Origin: Distichodus sexfasciatus
Lineage: Eukaryota; Chordata; Actinopteri; Characiformes; Distichodontidae
Reading direction: 5' to 3'
Length of the DNA: 64,000 bases
Assembly: GCA_032718565.1 (NCBI GenBank)
Contig: JAVGVS010000729.1
Coordinates: 59,301 to 123,300, forward strand
Of the stretch, positions 23,701-36,632 are shown piece after piece. Within the stretch, counting starts at the first letter, position 1. Every line of letters starts with the position of its first letter. The notes beneath the pieces were generated by a model. It saw only the letters and a list, made by a program, of their open reading frames with translations, did no database searches and was not told the origin of the DNA. The position numbers and the translations under genes were made by a program.

Positions 23701-26700
23701 AGGCTTTAGAGTCAAAGTAGCACATTTGTGACCCGATCTGCCGTAATGAGTCGGAAGTCGGTGTTCTATTTATTTAGATACGGGCCGATTATGTTGAAAA
23801 ACATCACAAAAATATTATTTTTCTTTTTTGGAGACCAGATAAATTTTCTTTCATATAAGACCAAAAAAGAAAAATCTGTACTTTTGATGTTTTTTGTATT
23901 TGTACTTGATTACATTTTTTACCAAATCTGTTTGAAAACAGACACTGATGAATGGAAAATGTGAAATATCGTAACTGATAATCAGTCAACCGCTAGAAAT
24001 AAGACTAGGTGTGGATACAGTGAGATTTTTGTTAAAGAATTAAGAAATGCAAGAGTCACCGTTACTTGAAACTCACCTTGGCATGATAAATGTGAAGTAA
24101 AACCTGACACGTTTTTCAGTAGGAAATCCGATCATATAACCTTCAGCTATAGTATTTAAACTAAATGTTTGTACTGGAAACACGGCCAGCAGCTCCCCCC
24201 TCTCTCAAATGGTCTCAAATGCTATAAACCTGTTGAACAAGTTCCACCTGCCCCCACTTTAGTTAATATATTACATAGAAATGCGACCACAAGACCTATT
24301 GTTGGAGAAATATGTTAGTGAGGGAGACTCAGATTACCACTAAGGGACTGTGATATGAGCATGCAGCTTAAAAGAAAAGAGTGATCCCAAATACTAATGC
24401 ATGAAAGCTACATTTATTAACTAGGGCTGGGAATTGATACGATTTGATCAATATCAATGCCACTGTCGATTCTACCTATCAGTCCAATTCCTTATCAATT
24501 CCCGAGTAGTGTTTTGAGTGTGAATAAAGTAGTTCTACACAGTCTTCTGCACCAAAATCAACCATTTTCTTCAGAAACGGTTCGGAGTTTTTGATTCCAA
24601 ACCCTAATTTTATAATACACACCAAAATCTCTACCTTACTGTATCTCACCTGCCATCACCCTCATTCAAGCCAAACTGGCGCACTGCCCTTTACACTACA
24701 CAGATATTACAGTGTTTAACAATTATTGTTACACTCGTCTCAATACCGTGTCCAATTTTTCAAACACTTCATATTTCACCCAAAAGTGACTCCATAAATG
24801 TGTTAAATATAACTCAGACTTTCTCCCATAAGACTACATGATCACACAAGTTCTCAAACTTTTTAGAGATGGAATAAATGAAGACGCCCCAAATGGACCA
24901 GTAAAATCACTGCACGATATACATAAAATCTTCCTGTTTATTCTTAATGAAATTTTTTGACAAGTTCGCCTTAGAGTGTCTACTCTTCCTAACACATTAT
25001 TATTATATGGTTTTGTTTTATAAATGTGACCCGATCTGCCGTAATGAGTCGGAAGTCGGCGTTCTATTTATTTAGATACGGGCCGATTATGTTGAAAAAC
25101 ATCACAAAAATAGCGATTTTTCTTTTTTTGAGACCAGATTAATTAGGGGGCCATGCAGTGGAACACTGCGTCGTACCCTATTGGAGTCGTGCTGATTTTT
25201 TTTTTTTTTTAATTTATTATTTTTTTCTGCACTAAAACGCGTTGTGGAGAAGAAACTGTAAGACCTACAGCTTTGAAATTTGGCAAGTAGGTCCGGTACC
25301 CCACCCACTACTCAGGCAAAAAAAAAAGCTATTTTGCGATTTTCCAAAAAAATTTGCATTTTTTCAAATAATTTTTGAACCCCATTTCCAATTCTCAAAA
25401 ATCTTATATCATCTTATTCCATGGTTTAAGACAATTTTTTTAGACCCTTGCATCTATTTCTGCCATATTTGATTTCTCGCTAAATTGCATAAAATAAAAA
25501 CCCAAGTTTTTCGAACTAGTCCCTGGGTTTTTGTCCAATCTGTATGCAACTAGTATCATTTGAATCCAAAGACACTCTTCTTTAATTATTATTGAGCACA
25601 TTTTTAATTTAGGCCTTCATTTTTCTGTAATATGCAAATAAATGTGGTCGGCTTGGCAAAGGACTCCAACACCACACACTGAGTGGCATAGAAATCTGGC
25701 TCTGGGTGGGCTACAGCTTTGAAATTTGGCAGGTAGGTCCGGGACCCCACCCTCTACTCAGGCAAAAAAGAACTGCACCACTCTGCCAGTTGGTGGCGCT
25801 ATAATAAGCTATTTTGCGTTTTGCCTAATAAGTTTTGAACCGTAGCACCCTAGATAAAAGGATGAAACGTGTCATATTTCAACATCTGTCCACTTCAATT
25901 CATTAAAAACTGATAAAGCTGCAAACTGCATGGCCCCCGTAATCACTGCTTGCAGTTATATTTTTAAAGACCTTTTCTTTCATATAAGAGCAAAAAAGAA
26001 AAATCGATATTTTTGAAGTTTGTCAACATAATTGGCCCGTATCTAAATAGAACGCCGACTTCCGACTCATTACGGCAGATCAGGTCACATATACAATAAT
26101 GTAAGATTACTGCGTTCTTGTTATTGTGCTTTCTTCTTATTTAGTGTTTTTAGCACCCAATTTTACATGAAAAGGTAGAAAAATAATTATAAAAACATAC
26201 AAATGAATGCATTCAGTACAACAGCTATTCACATCATAGTTATCAATCATTAGTTCACTATGAACTACTATTTCTTGGTTTAAATAAACATTTCACCTGG
26301 TCGCTCCACCTGACAAAAATATGCATGTCATTGACCCAAAAGTATTCTCAGTTCAGCTTACAGAGATATGGACTTGGTGAATGTGTGACGTGTTTTGAGG
26401 AAGTGAACATGGTATTGTGTTTTAAACGACTGACTCAACAAAAAAATCAACAAACTCAGTGAAAGTCGTTGCCTCACCTTTTTTTACAGTATATTTTTCT
26501 GTGTATTTTTATTGTTTATTAGTTTCAGCTTTTAAAAATTCTCTTTAATTGAATTTGTTTGTAGACATGATTCCACATTTCACCACGTGTTGTGTATGTG
26601 AGAGGTAATGAATCTTGAATCTAAATGGTTTAAATGGCTGGTATTTTCCCAGGGGAAAACCCCACAGAACGCTGCTACAGGTGTGTAACTTTACCTCACC

Positions 26701-29700
26701 TGTCTGAGCGCCGCAGGTCCAGGGCAGGGCTGTGTTTGGTCAGGTAAATATCTCTGTATTAATACCCCTGGGTGAGGGCATAATGGCAGTGTGTGTGTGT
26801 GTGTGTGTGTACTCATGCATTTCAAACAATTTGAATATTATTAAAAAGGTCATTTACTTTTGTCAACTACTGTATATATATATGTGTTATGTTCATGTAT
26901 TCACTGAGCAGTGCCACATTAATGACTTCATAAATTAATATATTTTCAGTATTTGGACATTTTTGGTATTGAAATCCTTTGCATGAATCCTTTGGCTTGA
27001 TTTTCAGATTTTCAGTAGCTCTCAGCGATTGTCATCAACGTTAAAACAAAAAATGGCTTGAAATATGTCACTTTAAAATATAGCTGACATTTTTTAATTA
27101 TTTTACAAAATTATAAAGTAAAAAATAAAGATTTTCAACATTAAAACAAAACAAAGCTTGAAATATTTTACTTTATTGTATAATGAATATAGTATAATTA
27201 AATTAATTTGTATATGCTACATTCAATATCATATAGCATTTTAATTGGGTAATTTAGTTAATATTTTAATTAACCTTTAAACTAAAATATAAATTAAATT
27301 AATTCATAAACAATTAGAAAATTACTTAAATATATAATTAAATTAGTGTATGTTTAAATGATTTAATTAAAACATGAAATTAATAAATGTTGTTAGTTAA
27401 TAAGATATTTAATTATTAAATAATTATTAACTCATAATAATTATCAAATAATATTAACAATTATTAGTAACATGCTTATTATTATTTAATAAATTGATGA
27501 ATAAATGCTTTGATAATACATTTAATTTAATATAAATATGTATGAATTAGTGAAGATACTATTTTACAATTGTTTTTATGCATATATATTTATTTATATA
27601 TAAAATAATACATACATTTATTAAATATAAAAGTAATGAGCTAGTATGCATTGGATGCATTGGAAAGAAAAAATTAAATATCGTGAAGATGTATCTGTGT
27701 GGGTGTGGGTGGGTGTGGGTGTGGGTGTGGGTGTGTGTGGGTGGGTGTGGGTGTGTGTGTGTGTGGGTGTGTGTGTGTGTGTGTATTTTACCATGCTATA
27801 CATGGCCTCCAGCTCGATCTCCAGCACCTGTTTCTGTCTCTTCAGCTCCTGTAGTTCACTCCTCCCCTGCTGCACGCTCTCCGAGCTTTTACTCACCTCC
27901 TCCGTGATCTCATCAAACTGTTTGAGAAGAGAGATAAAGGCTGTAAAAATGCGGAAGCTGTTACAGAACATGAAAAGAACGTGAGCTGGAGGTTGAGACA
28001 TTTGGTTATTAATTTAAAGCTTTTTATGTAGCTCTCAACAATGTTTAACCATGCTTCCTCATGAGAAAGGGGCTGGTTACCAGACAAATATCTATAAAGA
28101 TCTAGAAAGGGTGGCACGGTGGCACAGTGGTTAGCACTGCCACCTCACAGCGAGAAGGTCCTGTATTTGAACGCTGGGTCGGCCGTAAGGCTTTTCTGTG
28201 TGGAGTTTGTATGCACTCCCTGTGTTGGCTCCAAAAGAATGCAATATAGGTTAATTGGCAGCTCTAAATTGGCTACATTATAAATTACTAGTTACTGTTA
28301 TTTCAAGGTAGTCGGTTATCTTGTAATATTAGAGATGCATTTCCGCAGGAAAAGTCCAGTGTGATTTGCTCAAGTTTTGTAGATGTGACATGAGAACTGT
28401 CTCAGTAGAAAGACTTTGATTAAAATGCATTGAAGTGAATGAGGAAAGAACGAGGGATGACCTCAGTAAGAAAAAGACAAGTGCGTGTGGAAACAGATTG
28501 AGAAGTGCGTTCAGTGAGGTGGTTTGAGGTGGCATAAGAACCGTGTTGACTTGTGTGAAAACAAAGCTTTTGAGTCCCGAATCCCATGTATGCTTAATGG
28601 GAGAAAACCAATGGGTTCCTATGGGAACAATAAGCGGAAAGAAAAAAGGATGAAAAAGACGAGTGCGGGTCATGACGGTTACAGATATGAAAAGAGACAC
28701 ATGGACCCTCAAATTACGTTGAATCTGGTGACTTTGTGAAGAACGGCTGCCGTGCAGTAAAACGTCGAAATTTGAGCTCCATGTTAGTCTATGGGGAAAA
28801 AGTGAGCAAGTGCACGTATCAAAAATGTATAAACAAGCACCCCACACCGCTATAGACCGCACGTTTTAGAGTTGGAACATAGTTTCTGGGTAGCTGTCAG
28901 AAAAAGTGCGGAATAAAAATCAAATAACTATGTGATTGCTCATCGCAGTAACATAATTACTGTCTCTGAACTGTAATGGGTTACACGACTCCTGCATTAC
29001 TTTTGCACCAAAATAATTGAGGAAGTAGCACCGTAAAATGCTAAAATGTAGTTTACTGCAGTTCATTGTACAGCCAGTGGAGGGAGGTGTGGTGTAGTAT
29101 AATTACTGTAGCCATACACTCTGTAGGAAGTAGCTCTTTTACTTGCACTCTTAATTTTAATTTCACTCTTGTACCAAAGGTCTCACGGTGCTGGTGATTA
29201 TTTTTAGAAAAACGAAACTACTAAATTTTGTATAAAAAGTGTGATGTAACTTGTGTTACTGAAATATAACGAAAATAATGTTACTGATAGTTTATTAGAA
29301 ATGTCTTACATTACGTCATCACAGCAAAAAGTGATAGATTACTGTAATTGTGCATTTTTTTCTCTTTAAAATAAATAAATAAACACACTGACCTTAGCTT
29401 GGTACCAGGCCTCGGTCTCTTCCTGCTGCTGCTTTGCCGTTTTTTCGTACTGCTGGCGGATTTTGGCCATGATTTCGCCGAGGTCTTCACCCTTCGTTGC
29501 CTCCATCTGAACATCGACGCTGGATTCTCTAATCTGGCCTTTCAGCTCACTGACATCCTGAAAGAGAAGATAATGTGAGGTTGCACTGTGACCAACTTTT
29601 GCCAATTATTTCCAATTATTTCCCTACAGTATTTTACTGTATTTTCAAAATACTGTTCTTTTTAAAGAAGGTCTGCAAATCTAGTGAAAGTGAGGGACTA

Positions 29701-32700
29701 TTTGTCATTGTGAAAACAGCACAGCATGGGTAGCACCCAAAGACCAGTGCTTGGGGATGGTACCTTGCTCATGAGTACCTCAGTGGTACCTTTAGAGGTG
29801 TGGGATTCGAACGGCCACCTTCTGGTCATGGGATGAACACCCAACCGTTACGCCACCAACTGCCTCAAATCTACAGCAGTAATTTCAAGTGGTTTCTTTG
29901 CAAATGCAGTAGCATACTGTACAATCACATTTTCCTCATTTCCACATACCACAAAAAGTAGTGCTGTGCTCAGTGACAAGTATAGACCTAGCTGAAAGAA
30001 GGTAAAATGTAAACTGCATTCGAATAAATTACCCAAAACCTGTTTTTTAATCGTTCTATTTTTGTAATTACAGAATAGTACTGTAAACATCAAATATCTT
30101 TAACAGTGACATGCTATATTTTGTAATTACAGTATTGTACTGTAAATATCAAATACAGGTAGTTATGATGGTTCAACTTTTACGATGGTTAAATTTTTCA
30201 ATCATATCATGACAATACCAGTACGACAAAATTGTACAAATACAAATATTGTATACCAGTATGTAGTACGATATGATGGGACGCTGCCGGGATGTATGCA
30301 TCTCCGACCTTGTGAGACACCTCACTCTAGCTAGCCACCGACAGAGTTCAGCTGTCTCGCTGTTAGAGTGCATATTGTTTTCAGTGTTTTTGGTGTTTCA
30401 AAACCCCATTTTTAGTGACAAATGTCTTCCAAACGCCCAAGTATGTCTCCTACTGGTAGCCACGTCTCAACTTACACTATTTTCAAGTTAAAATCTCCAT
30501 CGTAAGTTGGGAACTAGCTGTACTTTTACAGTGACACTGTATTTTGTAATTACAGTATTGTATTCTAACTATAAATATTTTTACAGACATGCTGTAATGT
30601 TTTAATTAGATACCACTTAGATAGTAGTAGGTACTTAGAAACCAAGTTAGATTTACAGTTCGTCTTAAAAAATACTGTATTTTTCAGTAAAAATGCAGTA
30701 ACATACTATAGAGTAAATCCACCTGTGTCTCACTTTGCACCTGAGTGCAAAGTATTGCTTCTGAAAAACGCAAAATGTCTGTGCATCATAATATTGAAAA
30801 AAGACTGTAAATAACACTTTTACAATGATATGATACACTTTGTAATCTCAGTAATTGACAGTAAATACCAAATACTTTTACAATGACATGCTGTATTTTT
30901 TAATTACAATAACTCTAACTGTCTTACCATTTTTTGATCTTACGATGACGATAGCGATACAACAAAATTGTAAAAATATTTTACGCTACTTCCAGTATTA
31001 CAGTGTAGATGCCAATTCCTTCTGTAAACACACACTTCAGTTACATGTCAGAGTCAACAAGAGACAAACCTGCTGCTTCTGTGTGCATGAGGGGAGTGAC
31101 CTGCATACACACACACATACACACCTACTCATTTACATTTTTACGGCATTTAGCAGTCGCTTTTATCCCGAGCGATGTCTTATTCAGAGCTTTGTAGTCC
31201 ACATTTTTTCGGCAACTGCAAAGTAAGGCGTAGGTCAACTGCAGCTGTTCAACTAGATTAGTGCCATTTTTTACCTCACACTGAACGTAAGCTATTTTAT
31301 TATAAGCATACACATAATTTTAGCTTTGAGGAGTAGCTAACTTAAACTAGCCTAACCTAAACTACTAACTTAAGTACTTTTTCAGTAGCTTATTAGTATC
31401 GAATTTTTAAAACACTAGCTTTTCCATTAACTTCTTTTTATTTTAACAAGTAGCAATGCACCAAAACAGTACATACAATAGTTACATTTTTTTTCTCTCT
31501 CACTTACAAAACAAAAATTTTCAAGTTGCAGGTGTTTTCAGATTGGTGTTAAATTGTGGCATCTGATTATGATTGAATGTCTCAAAATTACAATCAAGTT
31601 ACTGTTTTAATATAGTAGTTACTAAACTACAAGCTCCAGAGAAAATGTACATCCAAAACTACATCCAAGTGATCACACAGCCGTGGTGGACTCCATCCTG
31701 ACTCCATCTCGCAGTTGCCCAGTCTGCGCTGTGATGCAACAAGCATTCAACATATACAGATAGTATGCAATATTTTTGAACAGCTGCTACAATATTTGCA
31801 CAACTATTGAACATTACTTGTATATATCACTAATTGTAGTTTCTCATTGAAATTATTGAAAGTATTGCACAGACTGTAGTTCTCCACTGCTGTTACTAGA
31901 TCCGACTTGAATGTTAGCTCAGACTTTATAACAAATACTGTTTTATTTAATAGACTGTCTGTATAGAATTTTTCATATCAAAACTATTACAGAACTTCAG
32001 TGTAAAAAACAACCATAAAACCGTAATTGTAGGCTGAGTACCGCAGGTAACTAACTGTCTCTCTTTCTACCTCTAGTTTAAAGTGTATATTTTATATTCT
32101 ATTTATATTTTGCTAATTCTATGTGCCTTATTTGTTCTTTGTTCCTTGTTCTTTTTTCTTCTGTTAAAACTGGAGCCACGTTGTCTCGTCACTCACTTGT
32201 ACAGTATATAGCAAAGATAACAAAGTTTATTTTGACTTTGGCTTTGTTAGCCAGTCAAATGCCACTTCATAATTTAGTAATTATTGTATTGTACTGTAAA
32301 TATGAAATACATTTACAGTAACATGCTGAAATTTGTAATTGTGGTACTGTACGAGAAATATCCATTTCTTTTAAAGTAACATTTTATATTTGTAATTATT
32401 GTATTTTAAATACGAAAAACTCTTTTAAACTTTTAAAACAAGTTTGCTGTAACTTTACAGTCTGTCTTATTAGTAAAAAATTCAGTAACATTATATTTAG
32501 TAAATCCACCTGTTCTTCACTTGTGATTTTTATTATTTTAACTCTATTCAAGAATGCAAAATATTGCTTTCAACCCTATTTAAAAATGCAAAAGGACAAA
32601 ATTGAAAAAATACAGCATTACCATAAATATCCAACACGTTTACAGCGACACAATGTACTTTGTAATGATAATAATTGACTGTAAATATCAAATATTTTAC

Positions 32701-35700
32701 AGTGACATCATGTGACATGTATGTTTATTCTGTAATTACAGTAACTGTAACTATCAAATACAGTATGTTTGCTGTAAAATACAGAAGATGATTGCCAGTG
32801 CCAGTATTATACTTTAGTTTTACAGTGAGTTACAAGTAGACTGCTTCAGCTGTAATGACTATAGTGTCTAATTGTAGCATTACAGTGACTGCAGTTCCCT
32901 TTTGTGGCCTGTATAATTGTCATTTTAATGAGTGTGCTGATGTTTTGTGGTCTCAAATTTTGGTTCGTACCTCCTCATGGTTCTTCTTCATGACGATCAG
33001 CTCCTCCTTCAGAGACTCCAGTTGACTCTCCAGCTGCAGTCGGCTCACGTTGGTGTCGTCGATCAGCTTTCGCAGGTTTGCAACGTCGTGCTCCACTCCC
33101 TGACGCAGCGCAAACTCCGTCTCAAACCTGACCACAAGGTAATACAGTCAGCAAACACAAACATATATACACACTGTGAGAAAATATTACTGTAAATTTA
33201 CAGTACAGTCAAGCATGCTGTATCTGATACGTACAGTAAAAATACTGTTATTACAAAATACAGCATGTAGTGTTGTAGTACTTGAGTCCTCTCTCCAGAC
33301 TGGTTTTTGAAAGTCTCGGTCTTGTCTTGGACTCGGACAAAGAGGACTCTGGATTTTATTGGGAGACCAACCAAGACCACAACTCTGAGAATATTACTAT
33401 TAAAACTCTCCGTCACCGAAGCAGGATTTTTTTGTTGTTTATTAATTAGTGTTTTAATAACTCAGAATCCCTTTAACTTACAGAAACCACACACATACCG
33501 TCAGAATCACAAGACTAGACATTACTTACTTACTTACTTACTGGACATTATATTCATTCCTCTGTATGTGAAATTATTTCTGAGTAATTTCGTGCACAAA
33601 AACTAAAGTAAATGCATAAAAATGCATTAATTACATAAATCGCAGCATAAACACACTTGTTAGCGCTCACGACTCGCCATCATGCGCAAAAATGTAGTTG
33701 TCTTCCAGAAAGGCTAAAAGCAGCTCATTTTATAGACCAATATACCCCCTTTTAATAATGTTAGTGAGTAATTAATAGGGAAAAAAATATAGAAAATGCA
33801 TTATTTGTTATCAGTTTTATTCTGTATCCAGATAGATACCAAATGGATAAAGAAGTGTTTCCTTCTGGCACTAACCTTATTGTTCTTCACAGCACTAAGC
33901 CATGTCTCTGCATAATAACAACTCTGCAAGTCGATAAAACAGTGAGTTTGGTCTTGAGGAGTGTTTACTGTGGTTTGTTGAGTTTAACATATGATGTGAT
34001 CAGTTTAACTGCTTCCAGTGAAGTGATTTCCTCATTATAGATATGTAAGAGAGAAATATTGAATAAACATCTTTAATGTTGCTTAGGCTTTGCATCTTCC
34101 ACTTATTTGTCATGTGGTGGAAAACGTGGAATGGTCCGGTCTCGGTCTCAACTCGGTCTCAGCCCTTCAGAGTCTTGGTCTTGTATGGGTTGCGACACGG
34201 TATTGGTTTAGGTTGTCTTGACTCTAACAGCATGTCGCTGTAAAAGTTTAACATTAACAGTAATGCTGTCATATTTAATAGTATTTTGCTATAAACAAAT
34301 GATTGAAAAAAATTATAATTCTGTATTACTGTATTAATAGTGTAATTATAAAGTACAGCTTGTCACCGTAAAAGGATATGATATAGACAGTCAATTACTG
34401 TCATTACAAAGTCCACTGTATCAATGTAAAAGTGTTGAATATTTACAGTAATGCTGTATTTCTCTACATAATGCATTTATCAGAAACAATACTTTGCATA
34501 CTTGAATAAAGTCAAATGTAAACTGCATTGCAAAAATTGTGAAGCATTTGTTTGAGTCACATATTTGCAGTATAAATACATTACTGTATTACTGCAAATC
34601 TTGAATACTTTTACAGTGGCATATTTTATAATTACAGTAGTGTGCTATAAATATCAAATGCGGTTTGCTCACTGTAAAAATACAGAAAAGGGTTTGTATT
34701 TCTTTTTTTTAGATATTTGCATTAAATTCATTATTCATAAAGATGCCCAAATCATCTGGTAATGTTTTAAAAAATCAAAAAAGGAATCATTTTTAAAAAG
34801 TAATTTCAGTAGTGGTAGTGGATTGCATGTCACGGACCACCTGCAATGCCGCCGCGGACCACTGGGGGACAACGGACCGCCAGTTGAAAACCTCCGATAT
34901 AATCGATTGTGGTCTGCCACTGCATCAATACTATATTTTTTCAGAAGCAATACTCTACAGATAAAACTGTACATTTATAGCCAATGGTTACATGCTGTAT
35001 GTGATATTCACAGTACAGTACCTTAATTACAAAATTACAGAAAAATCACTGTAATAGTGTTTCATATTTACAGTAGAATACTGTAATTACCAAAGCAACA
35101 TATCGTGATAAAGATATTTGATATTTTTACAGTCCAGTAACATATTGACAAAATATTCTATGTCACCATAAAAGTGCTTGAAAATATGTTTATTGTAAAT
35201 TTACAGACTGGCTCTAAAAATACGGTATTTTAATGAAATACTGAAATTTTGACAATACAGTTCAAGAGTGTTATTCAGGGCAGGCCCACCGTCACCTCAG
35301 AGTTATTTTTGTAATTATTCTTTTTTTAAATCATGATGTCTTGACATTTCAAGCACTTTTGGGGGTCCCCTCGTTCGCCTAGGCCTTGGGCCGACTCTGG
35401 AGTTATTACAATGTGCCAAACGTAACATCATTATAAAAGTATTTTTTATATGTATACAGTATATTGTGCTATATTTTTATACAGTATGTTCAAGTACTGC
35501 TTCTGAATAAAGACAGATATTTGTGGCAGATAAAACATAAAAATAACAGTATTACTTCTACATTGACATACTGTATATTATAACTGTGTATATCAAATAC
35601 AAAATGCTTTCTCAGTGTCAAAGTCAAAGTAAACTTAGTCATATCTGCTATATTTTGCACATGTACAGTAAACAGAGTCGAGACGACGTGGCTCCAGCTT

Positions 35701-36578
35701 TTAACAGTGCAAAGAACAAATAAGACACTTAGAATACGCAATATATAAATAGAATATAAAACACAGTATACATTTTAAACTAGGAAGAAGAAAGAGGGAC
35801 AATTACGATGCGGTATTCAACCTACACAAAAACTCTGCTGCTGGTTTACACAGTAAATTTACAGTGATTTTTTTACAATGCACCATTTCTTAAAAAATGT
35901 ACAGTATATTACTGTTGGGAAAATGTTGTTAATACTACAGGCAACACACTAAAACACATGCTTCACGTCTTCACTAATCCATCTGTGTACGGTGGTGTGT
36001 TTGCGTAAGCGGCAGACATCATTGTAGGCCGTGTAATCACAGGTCTGTATACGGATGTAGGCCGAGGTAAAATTAAGTCTGGACTTGAGCTAAATTACAC
36101 AGTGTGTGTGTGGCTGCTGAGTTTAAAATCTCCCTTCAGGACAACAGGGATTAATTTCAGTCTGGAACAACAGTCGTGGTGCAGACTTCTCACCGGACAC
36201 ATGTGTCAACCAAAATAATGCAACTCAGCAATGAACTCAGAAACTCTACCTGAGTTAAAACGAGTGAGATGTTTTCTAGACTTTTCTTCTTGTTTATATG
36301 AAGTGTGAGTCACAATAATGTGCGCTGTATTTATGCTCATAACCGATTTTCACAAAATTATTTCAGTGTTGCATCCAGAATTATTTCGAATGAACAGAAT
36401 GATTATTACATTGCACAGCAGTTACACAAATATATCTATTCCTCAATCAGTCAATCAGTCAATCATTTCCTCCATCAATCAATCTATCCATCCATCAGTC
36501 TATTCATCCATCCATCCATCCATCCATCTATTAATTTATTCATCCCTCTTTCTGTCCGTCCATCTATCTATCTATCTC

Positions 36579-36632
<54 letters not shown>

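Larger units (their letters stand above)
30030..35610. repeat. Dispersed TACAGTA-type repeat units
   Basis: Many degenerate copies of a ~60-bp motif (tgtaattacagtattgtact, gtaaatatcaaata, ttttacagtgacatgctgta) scattered in both orientations through keratin introns 2 and 3. Clusters lie near 30050-30160, 30525-30610, 30795-30910, 32285-32400, 32630-32790, 33190-33270, 34240-34680, 35000-35230 and 35540-35600. Other repeats interrupt them. Confidence 0.6.
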
